Below, one piece after another: positions 43,510 to 53,588 of a DNA stretch of 64,000 nucleotides. The notes below the pieces were generated by a model. The model saw nothing but the letters and a program-made list of their open reading frames with translations. It had not been told where the DNA came from and did no database searches. How positions within the stretch are numbered: position 1 is the stretch's first letter; each line of letters starts with the position of its first letter. A program made the position numbers and the translations under genes. Location: NCBI RefSeq assembly GCF_013395055.1, contig NZ_CP058349.1:868001-932000 (forward strand). The letters run 5' to 3'. The DNA comes from Pseudomonas sp. ABC1 (lineage in GTDB: Bacteria > Pseudomonadota > Gammaproteobacteria > Pseudomonadales > Pseudomonadaceae).

Positions 43510-44306
43510 CAGAAATCTCCAAACATCAAGGCAGTCAAAATGAAATCGAGTCCAAGCACCGCGAGCGAGGCATACACCACGGTGCGAGTCGTGGCACGGC
43601 TGATACCTTCGGAGGTCGGCTCGCAGTCGTAACCCTGGAACACCGCGATCCAGGTCACCACCAGCGCGAAGACGAAGCTCTTGATCACACCGTTGAGCAC
43701 ATCCGAACCGAAACTGACGCTGTTCTGCATGTTGGCCCAGAACGAGCCCTCATAGACGCCCAGCCATTGCACCGCGACCATCGCCCCACCCCAGATGCCG
43801 ACGACATTAAAGATCAGCGTCAGCAGCGGCAGGGAGATAAAGCCGGCCCACAGGCGCGGCGCGATGATGTACTTCAACGGATCGACCCCGATCATCTCCA
43901 GGCTCGACAGTTGCTCCGTGGACTTCATATTGCCGATCTCGGCGGCCAGCGCCGAGCCGGCGCGCCCGGCGAACAGCAGCGCGGTGACCACCGGCCCCAG
44001 CTCGCGCAGCAGGGTCAGGGCGATCATCTGCCCTACCGCCTGCTCCGAACCATAGTTGCTGAGGATGCTGTAGCCCTGCAGGGCCAGCACCATGCCGATG
44101 AACAGGCCCGACACGGCGATGATCGCCAGCGACAGCACGCCAACCGAATACAGTTGCTTGACCAGCAGGGAAAAACCACCGGAAAAGCCCCGGCGCCCGG
44201 CCAGGGCATGGAACAGGAACGATGAGGAACGCCCAAGAGCCGCCACCACATCGAGCCCCGCCTTGCCCAGCAGGCGTACGCGCTCGAGCGCGGAACGCTT
44301 ACGCAT
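43509..44306 (-). CDS. mlaE: MlaE permease
   Basis: A 265-residue inner-membrane protein with several helices. Family marks are LYSVGVLSLAIIAVSGLFIG, LTLLRELGPVVTALLFAGRA, GSALAAEIGNMKSTEQLSSL and MIGVDPLKYIIAPRLWAGFI. It is the permease of the Mla lipid transporter. The start at 44306 overlaps the mlaF stop by eight bases; earlier in-frame starts lie within mlaF and are not used. Confidence 0.95.
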   Translation of the reverse strand: MRKRSALERVRLLGKAGLDVVAALGRSSSFLFHALAGRRGFSGGFSLLVKQLYSVGVLSLAIIAVSGLFIGMVLALQGYSILSNYGSEQAVGQMIALTLLRELGPVVTALLFAGRAGSALAAEIGNMKSTEQLSSLEMIGVDPLKYIIAPRLWAGFISLPLLTLIFNVVGIWGGAMVAVQWLGVYEGSFWANMQNSVSFGSDVLNGVIKSFVFALVVTWIAVFQGYDCEPTSEGISRATTRTVVYASLAVLGLDFILTALMFGDF

Positions 44307-45114
44307 CGCTACCTCCCAACAGATCCGCGGCGTAGTCCGGCCCGGGAAAATGAAACGGCACCGGACCGTCCGACGAGCCCTGCATGAACTGACGGATGCG
44401 CGGATCGTCCGCTTCACGCAGTTGCTCCGGTGTGCCATGCCCCAGCACCTGGGTATCGCCGACCACATAGATATAGTCGGCAATGCTGGCGGTCTCGGCC
44501 AGGTCATGGGAAACCACCACGCTGGTGATGCCCAGGGCATCGTTGAGCATGCGGATCAGGCGTACCAGCACGCCCATGGCGATCGGATCCTGCCCGGCGA
44601 ACGGCTCGTCATACAGGAGAATCTGCGGGTCCAGCGCAATCGCTCGCGCCAGCGCGACACGGCGCTTCATGCCACCGGACAGCTCGTCCGGCATCAGCTC
44701 CACGGCACCGCGCAGGCCGACCGCCTGCAGCTTCATCAGTACGATGTCGCGGATCATCTCTTCCGGCAGCCGGGTATGCACGCGCAAGGGAAAGGCGACG
44801 TTCTCGAACACGTCCAGGTCAGTGAACAGCGCACCACTCTGGAACAGCACGCCCATCTGCTTGCGCATCTCGAACAGCTCGCCACGCGACAGCGTCGGCA
44901 GGTTCTGCCCGCCGACCCAGACCTCGCCCCGGTCGGGCATCAACTGGGCGCCGATCAGGCGCAACAGGGTCGTCTTGCCGCAGCCGGACGGCCCCATGAT
45001 GGCCGTGACCTTGCCCCGGGCAATAGCCAGATCGATATTTTTGAAAATGCTTCGCTCACCGCGCTTGAAGGTCAGGTTCTTCAGCTCGACAGCGTAGGCG
45101 TCAGCGACACTCAT
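44299..45114 (-). CDS. mlaF: MlaF ATP-binding protein
   Basis: A 271-residue ABC ATPase: Walker A MGPSGCGKTTLLRLIG (~45), Q-loop GVLFQSGALFTDLDVFENV, signature ELSGGMKRRVALARAIALDP and Walker B ILLYDEPFAGQDPI. It powers the Mla system. AGGAAACC precedes the ATG at 45114. It is the first gene of the leftward mlaFEDCB unit; the ~300-base region to kdsD holds the divergent promoters. Confidence 0.95.
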   Translation of the reverse strand: MSVADAYAVELKNLTFKRGERSIFKNIDLAIARGKVTAIMGPSGCGKTTLLRLIGAQLMPDRGEVWVGGQNLPTLSRGELFEMRKQMGVLFQSGALFTDLDVFENVAFPLRVHTRLPEEMIRDIVLMKLQAVGLRGAVELMPDELSGGMKRRVALARAIALDPQILLYDEPFAGQDPIAMGVLVRLIRMLNDALGITSVVVSHDLAETASIADYIYVVGDTQVLGHGTPEQLREADDPRIRQFMQGSSDGPVPFHFPGPDYAADLLGGSDA

Positions 45115-45375
45115 CAGGTTTCCTCGGCACAGGGACCGCAGAACAGACGCCGCGAGACGGCGCCGGGATACGTTCTGCACGCACCTCAAGGCGGCGAACT
45201 ATATCACCGCCCTTGGCACCTCCCAACCCGAGAGCGTGTCAGTGCGTGTATTCATTCAGCCCTTGTTCAAGTGCATTCGCGCCTAATAAAGAGTCATTCT
45301 CGATAAGGCCGAATGAAAGCACCCGTAATGCTCGATCAGCGGGCTTTTCTCGGTGAGCGCACGACGGATTATCGT

Positions 45376-45381
45376 TATAAT
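45376..45381 (+). promoter_or_regulatory. Probable -10 box of the kdsD-kdsC-lpt operon
   Basis: A perfect TATAAT, 31 bases before the kdsD start, within GTTATAATCACG. No convincing -35 is seen at the usual distance (CGGTGAGCG region), so an activator or another spacing may apply. Confidence 0.5.
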
Positions 45382-45411
45382 CACGCCTTTTCAGTCTGGC
45401 GACCCGACGCG

Positions 45412-46386
45412 ATGACTCAAAGCAACCAACTGATCGAGACAGCCCTGCGGACCATCCGCCTGGAAACCGAAGCCGTCGAACAACTGCGCGCGCGCATCGA
45501 CGAATCCTTCGTCAACGCCTGCCAGCTCATCCTCGAAAGCAAAGGGCGCGTCGTCGTCGTCGGCATGGGCAAGTCCGGCCACATCGGGCGCAAGATCGCC
45601 GCCACCCTGGCCAGTACCGGCACGGCAGCCTTCTTCGTGCACCCGGCGGAAGCCAGCCACGGCGACATGGGCATGATCACCCGCGATGACGTGGTGCTGG
45701 CACTGTCCAACTCGGGCACCACCAACGAAATCATCACCCTGCTGCCGCTGATCAAGCGCCTCGGCATCACCCTGATCAGCATGACCGGCAACCCGTCCTC
45801 GGTCCTGGCGCGCGCCGCCGAGGTCAACCTGGACGCCAGCGTCGGTATCGAAGCCTGCCCGCTCAACCTGGCCCCGACCTCCTCCACCACGGTCAGCCTG
45901 GTGCTCGGCGATGCCCTGGCCATCGCCCTGCTGGAAGCCCGCGGATTCACCGCCGAAGACTTCGCCTTCTCGCACCCGGGCGGCGCATTGGGCCGCCGCC
46001 TGCTGCTCAAGGTGGAGAACGTCATGCACACCGGCGCACAGCTGCCGACTGTGAAACGTGGTACGTCCCTGCGCGAAGCACTGCTGGAAATGACCCACAA
46101 GGGCCTGGGCATGACCGTCGTCGTCGAACACGACGGCAGCCTGGCCGGGATCTTCACCGACGGCGACCTGCGCCGCACCCTGGACAAAGGCATCGACGTA
46201 CGCCAGGCCAGCATCGACGACGTCATGACCGCACGCGGCAAAGTCGCCAATGCCGAAATGCTGGCAGCCGAAGCCCTGAAAATCATGGAAGACCACAAAA
46301 TCAGCTCGCTCATCGTCGTCGACGAACGCAACCGCCCGATCGGTGCGCTCAACATGCACGACCTGCTGCGCGCGGGAGTGATGTAA
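45412..46386 (+). CDS. kdsD: Arabinose-5-phosphate isomerase
   Basis: A 324-residue enzyme making D-arabinose 5-phosphate for Kdo. The SIS domain shows GRVVVVGMGKSGHIGRKIA, HPAEASHGDMGMI and ALSNSGTTNEIITLLPLIKR; two CBS repeats follow from residue ~205 (VMHTGAQLPTVKRGTSLREA and IMEDHKISSLIVVDERNRPI). The ATG at 45412 starts the conserved N-terminus; 33 upstream codons cross the promoter. Its TAA overlaps the kdsC ATG. Confidence 0.95.
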   Translation: MTQSNQLIETALRTIRLETEAVEQLRARIDESFVNACQLILESKGRVVVVGMGKSGHIGRKIAATLASTGTAAFFVHPAEASHGDMGMITRDDVVLALSNSGTTNEIITLLPLIKRLGITLISMTGNPSSVLARAAEVNLDASVGIEACPLNLAPTSSTTVSLVLGDALAIALLEARGFTAEDFAFSHPGGALGRRLLLKVENVMHTGAQLPTVKRGTSLREALLEMTHKGLGMTVVVEHDGSLAGIFTDGDLRRTLDKGIDVRQASIDDVMTARGKVANAEMLAAEALKIMEDHKISSLIVVDERNRPIGALNMHDLLRAGVM

Positions 46387-46910
46387 TGCCGGACGATCTG
46401 CTGCAACGCGCACGCAACGTACGCCTGGCCATCTTCGACGTGGACGGCGTACTGACCGACGGACGCCTGTATTTCCTCGAAGACGGCAGTGAGCTCAAGA
46501 CCTTCAACACCCTGGACGGCCACGGCATCAAGATGCTGATCGCCTCCGGCGTGCGCACCGCCATCATCAGCGGCCGCAAGACTCCGGTGGTCGAGCGACG
46601 CGCCAACAACCTGGGCATCCAGCACCTCTTTCAGGGACGCGAAGACAAGCTGGTGGTGCTCGACGGCCTGCTCGCCGAACTGGGCCTCGACTACAGCCAG
46701 GTCGCCTACCTGGGCGACGACCTGCCTGACCTTCCGGTGATTCGCAGGGTCGGATTGGGCATGGCCGTCGCCAGCGCCGACAGCTTCGTGCGCGACAACG
46801 CCCATGGCGTCACGCACGCACGCGGCGGAGAAGGTGCGGCACGCGAGTTCTGCGAACTGATCATGCACGCCCAGGGCACCCTGGAAAGCGCTCGCTCGGC
46901 CTACCTGTAA
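46386..46910 (+). CDS. kdsC: 3-deoxy-D-manno-octulosonate 8-phosphate phosphatase
   Basis: A 174-residue HAD phosphatase without cap domain: the nucleophile motif IFDVDGVLTDGRLYF (~residue 17), second motif IISGRKTPVVERRA, and AYLGDDLPDLPVIRRVGL. It releases Kdo for LPS core synthesis. It overlaps kdsD by one base (TAATG) and is followed by lptC after 12 bases, within one operon. Confidence 0.95.
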   Translation: MPDDLLQRARNVRLAIFDVDGVLTDGRLYFLEDGSELKTFNTLDGHGIKMLIASGVRTAIISGRKTPVVERRANNLGIQHLFQGREDKLVVLDGLLAELGLDYSQVAYLGDDLPDLPVIRRVGLGMAVASADSFVRDNAHGVTHARGGEGAAREFCELIMHAQGTLESARSAYL

Positions 46911-46922
46911 GCAGGAGGAAAC

Positions 46923-47495
46923 ATGCTGCAAAAATTACGTCTGCCAGCCATCCTGGCATCGATCACGGCGCTGCTGGTGGCGGTCGGCTACTGGAATATC
47001 CGTCCGGAAAGTTTCATGAGCCAGAAGGAAAGCCCGCGCTCGACGAAACCGGCGGTGGATTTCTACGTGCTCAACTCGAGCACCGTGCAATACCAGGCTG
47101 ACGGTAAGCTCGACTACAAGATGACCGCGGAAAAACTCGAACACATCGACGCCAGTGACATCAGCCTGTTGACCAAACCGCAGCTGCACTCCTTCCGTGG
47201 CAACGAACACCCCTGGCATATCCGCAGCGAACGCGGCGAGGCATCGCCCGGCGGCGAGCAAATCGAACTGATCGAACAGGTCAAGGTGGAGCGCACCGAC
47301 GCCAAGGGCCGCCAGACCGTCCTCACCACCAGCCGCATGACCGTACACCCCGAGAAGGATTATGCCGAGACCCGGCAACCCGTTAGAATCGTGGCAGCCA
47401 ACGGCGTCACCACCGCAACGGGCATGAAAACGTACCTTAACGAGGGCAGGATGCTCCTGCTTTCCAACGTAAGAGGCCAGCATGAGCTGCGTTAA
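46923..47495 (+). CDS. lptC: LPS export protein LptC
   Basis: A 190-residue bitopic protein with an N-terminal membrane anchor (LPAILASITALLVAVGYW) and a periplasmic beta-jellyroll (VDFYVLNSSTVQYQADGKLD, LEHIDASDISLLTKPQLHSF). LptC passes LPS from LptB2FG to LptA. AGGAGG lies before the ATG. Its 3' end overlaps lptA by 14 bases, coupling the two. Confidence 0.93.
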   Translation: MLQKLRLPAILASITALLVAVGYWNIRPESFMSQKESPRSTKPAVDFYVLNSSTVQYQADGKLDYKMTAEKLEHIDASDISLLTKPQLHSFRGNEHPWHIRSERGEASPGGEQIELIEQVKVERTDAKGRQTVLTTSRMTVHPEKDYAETRQPVRIVAANGVTTATGMKTYLNEGRMLLLSNVRGQHELR

Positions 47496-48017
47496 GACAC
47501 TTCCCCTTCTGCTCGGCTTGAGCGCATCCCTGCTGGGCGCCGCCAGCGCCTGGGCACTGCCCGAAGACAGTGAGCAGCCTATCCACGTCCAGGCAGACAC
47601 CGCCGAACTCGACGACAAGCAAGGCGTGGCCGTCTACCGTGGCGATGTCGTGATCACCCAGGGCACCCTGAAGATCACCGGCGATACCGTCACCATCACC
47701 CAGACCCCGAGCGGCGAGATCGACGTGTTCACCTCGGTCGGCAAACCGGCCTACTACGAGCAGAAGCCGGCGATCGACAAGCCGATCGTCAAGGCCTACG
47801 GCCTGACCATCCAGTATTTCTCCAGCAGCGAGCGCATCGTTCTGATCGACCAGGCCAAGGTGGTGCAGGAAGGCAACACCTTCGAAGGCGAGAAAATCGT
47901 CTATGACACCAAGCGCCAGATCGTCAACGCCGGCCGCGCCAACGACACCCAGATCACCAGCCCGCGTCCGCGCATCGACATGGTGATCCAGCCCCGCAAG
48001 AAAGAGCAGACGCAATA

Positions 48018-48018
<1 letters not shown>
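47482..48018 (+). CDS. lptA: Periplasmic LPS-transport protein LptA (LptH in Pseudomonas)
   Basis: A 178-residue protein with a signal peptide (LPLLLGLSASLLGAASAWA) and an OstA-type jellyroll: PIHVQADTAELDDKQGVAVY, RGDVVITQGTLKITGDTVTI. It forms the periplasmic bridge for LPS. It overlaps lptC upstream and lptB downstream (TAATG), giving a tightly coupled lptC-lptA-lptB series. Confidence 0.94.
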
Positions 48019-48743
<725 letters not shown>

Positions 48744-48804
48744 AGGTAGGCTATCGACGCCACGTTGGTCATATATGAATAAAGCTACCCCTCGAGAATC
48801 GTCA

Positions 48805-49842
48805 ATGCTCCACCATCTCCGTCCCTTGACCGTTCTCTGCAGCGCAGTCTGTCTGGTTGCATGCACCACGCAACCGCCAACATCTTCTCCCGGTGCCGCA
48901 CCAGCCAGCCAGCGGGAAACCGCCCAACAACAGGCAAAGGACCTTTATAACCGCGGCGAACGCCATTACTACGGTATCGGCACTCGCCAGGATTACTCTG
49001 AAGCGCTGGCCTGGTACGAAAAGTCCGCCACCAAAGGCAATGCAGAGGCCATGTTCTCGCTCGCCGCCATGTATGCATCAGGCGAAGGCAGGCCCCGGGA
49101 TGAACGCAAGGCCATTGACTGGTATGAGCGAGCCACCGAGCAGAATCATCCACAGGCAATGTACAACCTGGCCCTACGACTCGCCGAAGGACACGGTGTC
49201 AGCCGAAACCTTGAACGCGCAGTGATCCTGTATCGGAAAGCCGCTGACAGTGGCCATGCCAGCGCACTGAACAACCTGGGCATGCTCTACAACAGTGGCG
49301 AGGGTGTTCCGCAAGACAGCGTTGAAGCGGCTCGCCTGTTCGAACAGGCAGCGAACGCAGGAGAAATCAACGCCTTCAATAATATCGGCTATTGCTACCA
49401 GAACGGTATCGGCGTCACACGCAACCCGGAACTCGCCATGCAGTGGTACCTCAGAGGCGCCGCCGCGGGCAACGCAGCCTCGATGAACTCCATTGGCTAC
49501 CTGTATTCCCAGGGCATCGGTGTACGACAGGACTACACGCAGGCCACCAACTGGTATCGCCAGGCCGCAGAGCACGGTAACACCCTGGCCACCTACAACC
49601 TCGCATTGCGCTATGCCAGGGGGGAAGGCGTAGCGCAGGACTACGCCGAAGCCAGGCGCTGGTTCGAGCGTGCTGCCCAGCAAGGCGACAGCGATGCCCT
49701 CAATGACATCGGCCTGCTTTACCAGAAGGGCCAGGGCGTTCCTCGGGACCTCGACAAAGCTCGCGCCTACTTCATGCGCGCAGCCGCTGCTGGTAACGAA
49801 GCCACTGCAGACTACCTCAAGGCCCTCGACGCAGAACGCTGA
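48805..49842 (+). CDS. Sel1-repeat lipoprotein
   Basis: A 345-residue protein. A lipoprotein signal ends at CSAVCLVAC (lipobox LVAC, Cys ~20). Seven to eight tandem ~36-residue Sel1 units follow, each with the pattern A(M/L)xxLxxxYxxGxGVxxDxxxAxxWYxxAA (for example GNAASMNSIGYLYSQGIGV). Sel1 proteins are scaffolds for protein contacts, often in envelope or signalling complexes. The ATG at 48805 is favoured because it begins a proper signal; an ATG ten codons upstream lacks a ribosome site. It sits between lptB and rpoN and looks somewhat less GC-rich than its neighbours, consistent with insertion. Confidence 0.88.
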   Translation: MLHHLRPLTVLCSAVCLVACTTQPPTSSPGAAPASQRETAQQQAKDLYNRGERHYYGIGTRQDYSEALAWYEKSATKGNAEAMFSLAAMYASGEGRPRDERKAIDWYERATEQNHPQAMYNLALRLAEGHGVSRNLERAVILYRKAADSGHASALNNLGMLYNSGEGVPQDSVEAARLFEQAANAGEINAFNNIGYCYQNGIGVTRNPELAMQWYLRGAAAGNAASMNSIGYLYSQGIGVRQDYTQATNWYRQAAEHGNTLATYNLALRYARGEGVAQDYAEARRWFERAAQQGDSDALNDIGLLYQKGQGVPRDLDKARAYFMRAAAAGNEATADYLKALDAER

Positions 49843-49935
49843 GTACGGATACAAGCCGCCTCCCGCCGAACGGCTGGCGTGCGGCGCAACATTGAAACGT
49901 CAACAGACCCTAGCCAAACACCCAAGAAGTAGGCA

Positions 49936-49941
49936 TATAAT
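49936..49941 (+). promoter_or_regulatory. Probable -10 box of rpoN
   Basis: A perfect TATAAT (GCATATAATTTGC) lies 82 bases before the rpoN start in the 180-base gap after the Sel1 gene. No clear -35 at the standard distance. Confidence 0.45.
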
Positions 49942-50022
49942 TTGCTTCATAGCGGACGCCGGGGCGTCCATGTATGTAGCAACAGGCGCCAGCGCCGGCA
50001 AACAGGGTTTGAAGTCTCTGCC

Positions 50023-51519
50023 ATGAAACCATCTCTCGTCCTAAAGATGGGCCAGCAGCTAACGATGACACCGCAGCTGCAACAGGCCATACGTTTGCTC
50101 CAGCTTTCCACGCTGGACCTCCAGCAGGAAATCCAGGAAGCACTGGACTCGAACCCGATGCTGGAACGGGAAGAAGACGGCGACGACTTCGACAACTCGG
50201 ACCCCATGGCCGAAGGCACGGAAACCGCCACGGGCGAATCCGCGACCAAGCAGGAAAGCTACGACGAGCCGTCCGCCACCTCGGAAAGCCTCGACGACAA
50301 CGACTGGGGCGAACGCATTCCCAGCGAACTGCCGGTGGACACCGCCTGGGAAGACATCTACCAGACCAGCGCCAGCAGCCTGCCCAGCAACGATGACGAC
50401 GAGTGGGACTTCACTACCCGCACCAGCGCCGGCGTCAGCCTGCAGAGCCACCTGCTCTGGCAACTGAACCTGTCCCCCATGAGCGACACCGACCGGCTGA
50501 TCGGTGAGACCCTGATCGACTGCATCAACGACCAGGGCTACCTGGAAGAAACCCTCGAGGAAGTACTGGAGTCCTTCGACCCGGAGCTTGAGATCGAGCT
50601 TGACGAGATCGAGGCCGTCCTGCGCCGTATCCAGCACTTCGAGCCCTCAGGCGTTGGCGCACGCGATCTACGCGAATGCCTGCTGCTGCAACTGCGCCAA
50701 TCGCCGCCGCAGACACCCTGGCTGGAACAGGCCCGGCACCTGATCGACAATCACCTGGAAGTCCTCGCCAGCCGCGATTACAACCTGCTGATGCGGCGCA
50801 TGAAGCTCAAGGAAGACGAGCTGCGCCAGGTGATCGAACTGATCCAGTCGCTCAACCCGCGCCCTGGCTCGCAGATCGAGGCCAGCGAACCGGAATACGT
50901 GGTACCGGACGTGATCGTGCGCAAGCACAACGAACGCTGGCTGGTGGAACTGAACCAGGAAGCGATCCCGCGCCTGCGCGTCAATGCCCAGTATGCCGGC
51001 TTCGTCAAACGCGCCGACTCGAGCAGCGACAACACCTTCATGCGCAACCAGTTGCAGGAAGCGCGCTGGTTCATCAAGAGCCTGCTCAGCCGCAACGAGA
51101 CCCTGATGAAGGTCGCCACGCAGATCGTCGAGCACCAGAAGGGCTTTCTCGAGCACGGCGACGAAGCCATGAAGCCGCTGGTGCTGCATGACATCGCCGA
51201 GGCCGTGGGCATGCACGAGTCGACCATTTCCCGCGTCACCACGCAGAAATACATGCACACGCCACGGGGCATCTACGAGCTGAAGTACTTCTTCTCCAGC
51301 CATGTCAGCACCTCCGAAGGCGGCGAATGCTCCTCCACCGCGATACGCGCCATCATCAAGAAGCTGGTCGCCGCGGAAAACCAGAAAAAGCCATTGAGCG
51401 ACAGCAAGATCGCTGGTCTACTGGAGGCACAAGGCATACAGGTCGCCCGTCGCACCGTAGCCAAGTATCGGGAATCGTTGGGAATTGCACCGTCCAGCGA
51501 ACGCAAGCGGCTGATCTAG
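50023..51519 (+). CDS. rpoN: RNA polymerase sigma-54 factor
   Basis: A 498-residue sigma-54. Region I is glutamine/leucine-rich (MGQQLTMTPQLQQAIRLLQL), followed by an acidic region II (residues ~55-115), the core-binding domain, the helix-turn-helix segment (VGMHESTISRVTTQKYMHTP) and the RpoN box ARRTVAKYRE near residue 480. It directs transcription from -24/-12 promoters with enhancer-binding proteins. The ATG at 50023 begins the conserved MKPSLVLKMGQQL. It starts the rpoN-hpf-ptsN-rapZ-ptsO series. Confidence 0.97.
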   Translation: MKPSLVLKMGQQLTMTPQLQQAIRLLQLSTLDLQQEIQEALDSNPMLEREEDGDDFDNSDPMAEGTETATGESATKQESYDEPSATSESLDDNDWGERIPSELPVDTAWEDIYQTSASSLPSNDDDEWDFTTRTSAGVSLQSHLLWQLNLSPMSDTDRLIGETLIDCINDQGYLEETLEEVLESFDPELEIELDEIEAVLRRIQHFEPSGVGARDLRECLLLQLRQSPPQTPWLEQARHLIDNHLEVLASRDYNLLMRRMKLKEDELRQVIELIQSLNPRPGSQIEASEPEYVVPDVIVRKHNERWLVELNQEAIPRLRVNAQYAGFVKRADSSSDNTFMRNQLQEARWFIKSLLSRNETLMKVATQIVEHQKGFLEHGDEAMKPLVLHDIAEAVGMHESTISRVTTQKYMHTPRGIYELKYFFSSHVSTSEGGECSSTAIRAIIKKLVAAENQKKPLSDSKIAGLLEAQGIQVARRTVAKYRESLGIAPSSERKRLI

Positions 51520-51590
51520 CCAAACGCGGCCGAAACAGGGTGCAAGCCTCGACAGCTCGCTCTTCATAGAAATAAAAAAGGAGTAGTAGT

Positions 51591-51899
51591 ATGCAAGTCA
51601 ACATCAGCGGCGTTCATCTGGAAGTGACTCCAGCCCTGCGCGACTACATCGAGGAAAAGTTCGATCGCCTGGAGCGGCACTTCGATCGCATCATCACCGT
51701 GCAGGTCACCCTGCAAGTCGAAAAACTCAAGCAGAAGGCCGAAGGTTCCCTGCATGTGGCCGGCAAGGAAGTGGTTGCGAACTCCGAACATGAAGACATG
51801 TATGCCGCTATCGACCTGCTCGTCGACAAGCTCGACCGCCAGTTGATCAAGCACAAGGAAAAGCAACTCGATCACCACCAGGGTACGGTCGCTCGCTGA
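51591..51899 (+). CDS. hpf: Ribosome hibernation-promoting factor, short form
   Basis: A 102-residue protein of the HPF/YfiA family: MQVNISGVHLEVTPALRDYI, then FDRLERHFDRIITVQVTLQ and EDMYAAIDLLVDKLDRQLIK. It promotes 100S ribosome dimers in stationary phase. The length is that of the short form, without the C-terminal dimerisation domain. GGAG lies before the ATG. Standard position after rpoN. Confidence 0.95.
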   Translation: MQVNISGVHLEVTPALRDYIEEKFDRLERHFDRIITVQVTLQVEKLKQKAEGSLHVAGKEVVANSEHEDMYAAIDLLVDKLDRQLIKHKEKQLDHHQGTVAR

Positions 51900-51906
51900 G
51901 CATGCC

Positions 51907-52377
51907 ATGATTCGATTCGACTCTATCCTCTCCCCCGGACGCGCCCTGACGGGCGTTCCGGGCGTCAGCAAGAAGCGCGTTCTCGAACAGATTGCCCGGG
52001 TAATCGCCCAGGACGCACCCGACCTCGACGAACAAACCATATTCGAAAGCCTGATCGCCAGGGAAAAGCTCGGCTCGACCGGCTTCGGCAATGGCATCGC
52101 GATTCCCCATTGCCGCATCACCGGCTGCAGCCAGCCCCTGAGCGCCGTGCTGTGCCTGGAAACACCCGTGGACTTCGATGCACTCGACGGCCAACCTGTC
52201 GACCTGCTCTTCGTGCTGCTGGTCCCCCAGGCTGCCACCGACGAACACCTGGAGCTGCTGCGCCAGATCGCCGGCATGCTGGACGACGCCGAAATCAGGG
52301 CGCGCCTGCGCGCCGCGACGAGCAACGAAGCCCTGTACCAGGAAGTGGTACGCGCACAGCAAAGCCTTTTGCCATAG
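51907..52377 (+). CDS. ptsN: Nitrogen-PTS EIIA protein
   Basis: A 156-residue EIIA-Ntr domain. The phosphorylated histidine is His68 in GFGNGIAIPHCRI; other family stretches are KKRVLEQIARVIAQ and PVDLLFVLLVPQAATDEHL. It is phosphorylated by NPr and regulates potassium and other processes rather than carrying sugar. It follows hpf by seven bases. Confidence 0.95.
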   Translation: MIRFDSILSPGRALTGVPGVSKKRVLEQIARVIAQDAPDLDEQTIFESLIAREKLGSTGFGNGIAIPHCRITGCSQPLSAVLCLETPVDFDALDGQPVDLLFVLLVPQAATDEHLELLRQIAGMLDDAEIRARLRAATSNEALYQEVVRAQQSLLP

Positions 52378-52440
52378 GAGAACACGCTTGAGCCAGACGA
52401 CTGCCCTGCATCCGGTCCACCGCACGCAGCGTGAAGCACC

Positions 52441-53310
52441 ATGCGCCTGATCATCGTCAGCGGTCGCTCTGGCTCCGGTAAAAGCACGGCGCTCGACGTG
52501 CTGGAGGACAACGGCTTCTATTGCATCGACAACCTGCCCGCCGCGCTGATGCCGGAACTGGCCGAGCGAGCGTTGCTGCATACCGAACTGCTGCACCCGC
52601 AGGTCGCGGTTTCCATCGACGCACGCAACTTGCCCAGCCAGTTGCAACGCTTCCCCGAGCTGCTGGCGGAAGTACGCGCCAAACACATCCACTGCGACGT
52701 GCTCTACCTCGACGCCGATGACGAAACCCTGCTCAAGCGCTTTTCGGAAACACGCCGGCGCCACCCCCTGACCAATGACAGCCGCTCGCTGGCCGAAGCC
52801 ATTCGCGATGAAGAGCTGCTGCTGTCGCACATCATCGACAACGCCGATCTCAAGATCGACACCACCAATCTCAACCTGTACCAGTTGCGCGACACGCTCA
52901 AGCTGCGCCTGCTCAACAAGCCTGAACCGGGCACGGCCTTCCTTATCGAGTCATTCGGCTTCAAGCGTGGCATGCCGGTGGATGCCGACCTGGTCTTCGA
53001 CGTGCGCTGCCTGCCCAACCCCTACTGGAAAGCCGAGCTGCGCGAATTCTCCGGCCAGGATCAACCGGTCATCGACTACCTGAGCGCCCAACCGGATGTC
53101 GAGGATATGTTCCAGGACATCCATGCCTACCTGAGCAAGTGGTTGCCCCGCTTCGCCGCCAGCAACCGGGCCTACGTCACCATCGCGATTGGCTGCACCG
53201 GCGGCCACCATCGCTCGGTCTACATCGCCGAACGCCTTGGGAAGGCGCTGCTGGAACCACTCAGGAACCTTCAGGTTCGCCATCGGGATCTGCCACATGC
53301 CAAGCTGTGA
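52441..53310 (+). CDS. rapZ: RNase adapter / nucleotide-binding protein RapZ
   Basis: A 289-residue P-loop protein: Walker A IVSGRSGSGKSTALDVLEDN (residues 4-23), FYCIDNLPAALMPELA, FLDADDE-like LYLDADDETLLKRFSETRRR, and the C-terminal GCTGGHHRSVYIAERLG. RapZ binds hexosamine precursors and small RNAs in enterics; in Pseudomonas the role is less clear. A 63-base gap separates it from ptsN, and it overlaps ptsO by 14 bases. Confidence 0.95.
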   Translation: MRLIIVSGRSGSGKSTALDVLEDNGFYCIDNLPAALMPELAERALLHTELLHPQVAVSIDARNLPSQLQRFPELLAEVRAKHIHCDVLYLDADDETLLKRFSETRRRHPLTNDSRSLAEAIRDEELLLSHIIDNADLKIDTTNLNLYQLRDTLKLRLLNKPEPGTAFLIESFGFKRGMPVDADLVFDVRCLPNPYWKAELREFSGQDQPVIDYLSAQPDVEDMFQDIHAYLSKWLPRFAASNRAYVTIAIGCTGGHHRSVYIAERLGKALLEPLRNLQVRHRDLPHAKL

Positions 53311-53569
53311 AACCACCATCATCAACAAACTCGGCCTGCATGCGCGCGCCGCGGCGAAGCTGACCGGCGTCGCAAAGCTCTATCCCTGCAAAGTCATGGT
53401 AGGTCGTAGCGCCGAGAACCTGGTGGATGGCAAGAACATCATGGCGGTGATGATGCTCGCCGCCAGCCAGCACACCCCACTGCACCTGAGCACCGAAGGC
53501 GAACAGGAAGAGCAGGCGCTGAAAGCACTGGTCGATCTGATCGAAGATTACTTCGGCGAGGGTCAGTAA
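53297..53569 (+). CDS. ptsO: Nitrogen-PTS phosphocarrier NPr
   Basis: A 90-residue HPr-fold protein with the phosphorylated His15 in NKLGLHARAAAKL and the regulatory-region GRSAENLVDGKNIMAVMMLA. It transfers phosphate from EI-Ntr (ptsP, elsewhere) to PtsN. The ATG at 53297 lies inside the end of rapZ. It is the last gene of the rpoN cluster, followed by a CTCTCCC repeat that may terminate transcription. Confidence 0.95.
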   Translation: MPSCETTIINKLGLHARAAAKLTGVAKLYPCKVMVGRSAENLVDGKNIMAVMMLAASQHTPLHLSTEGEQEEQALKALVDLIEDYFGEGQ

Positions 53570-53588
53570 GCCGCTGGGATGCTCTTTA

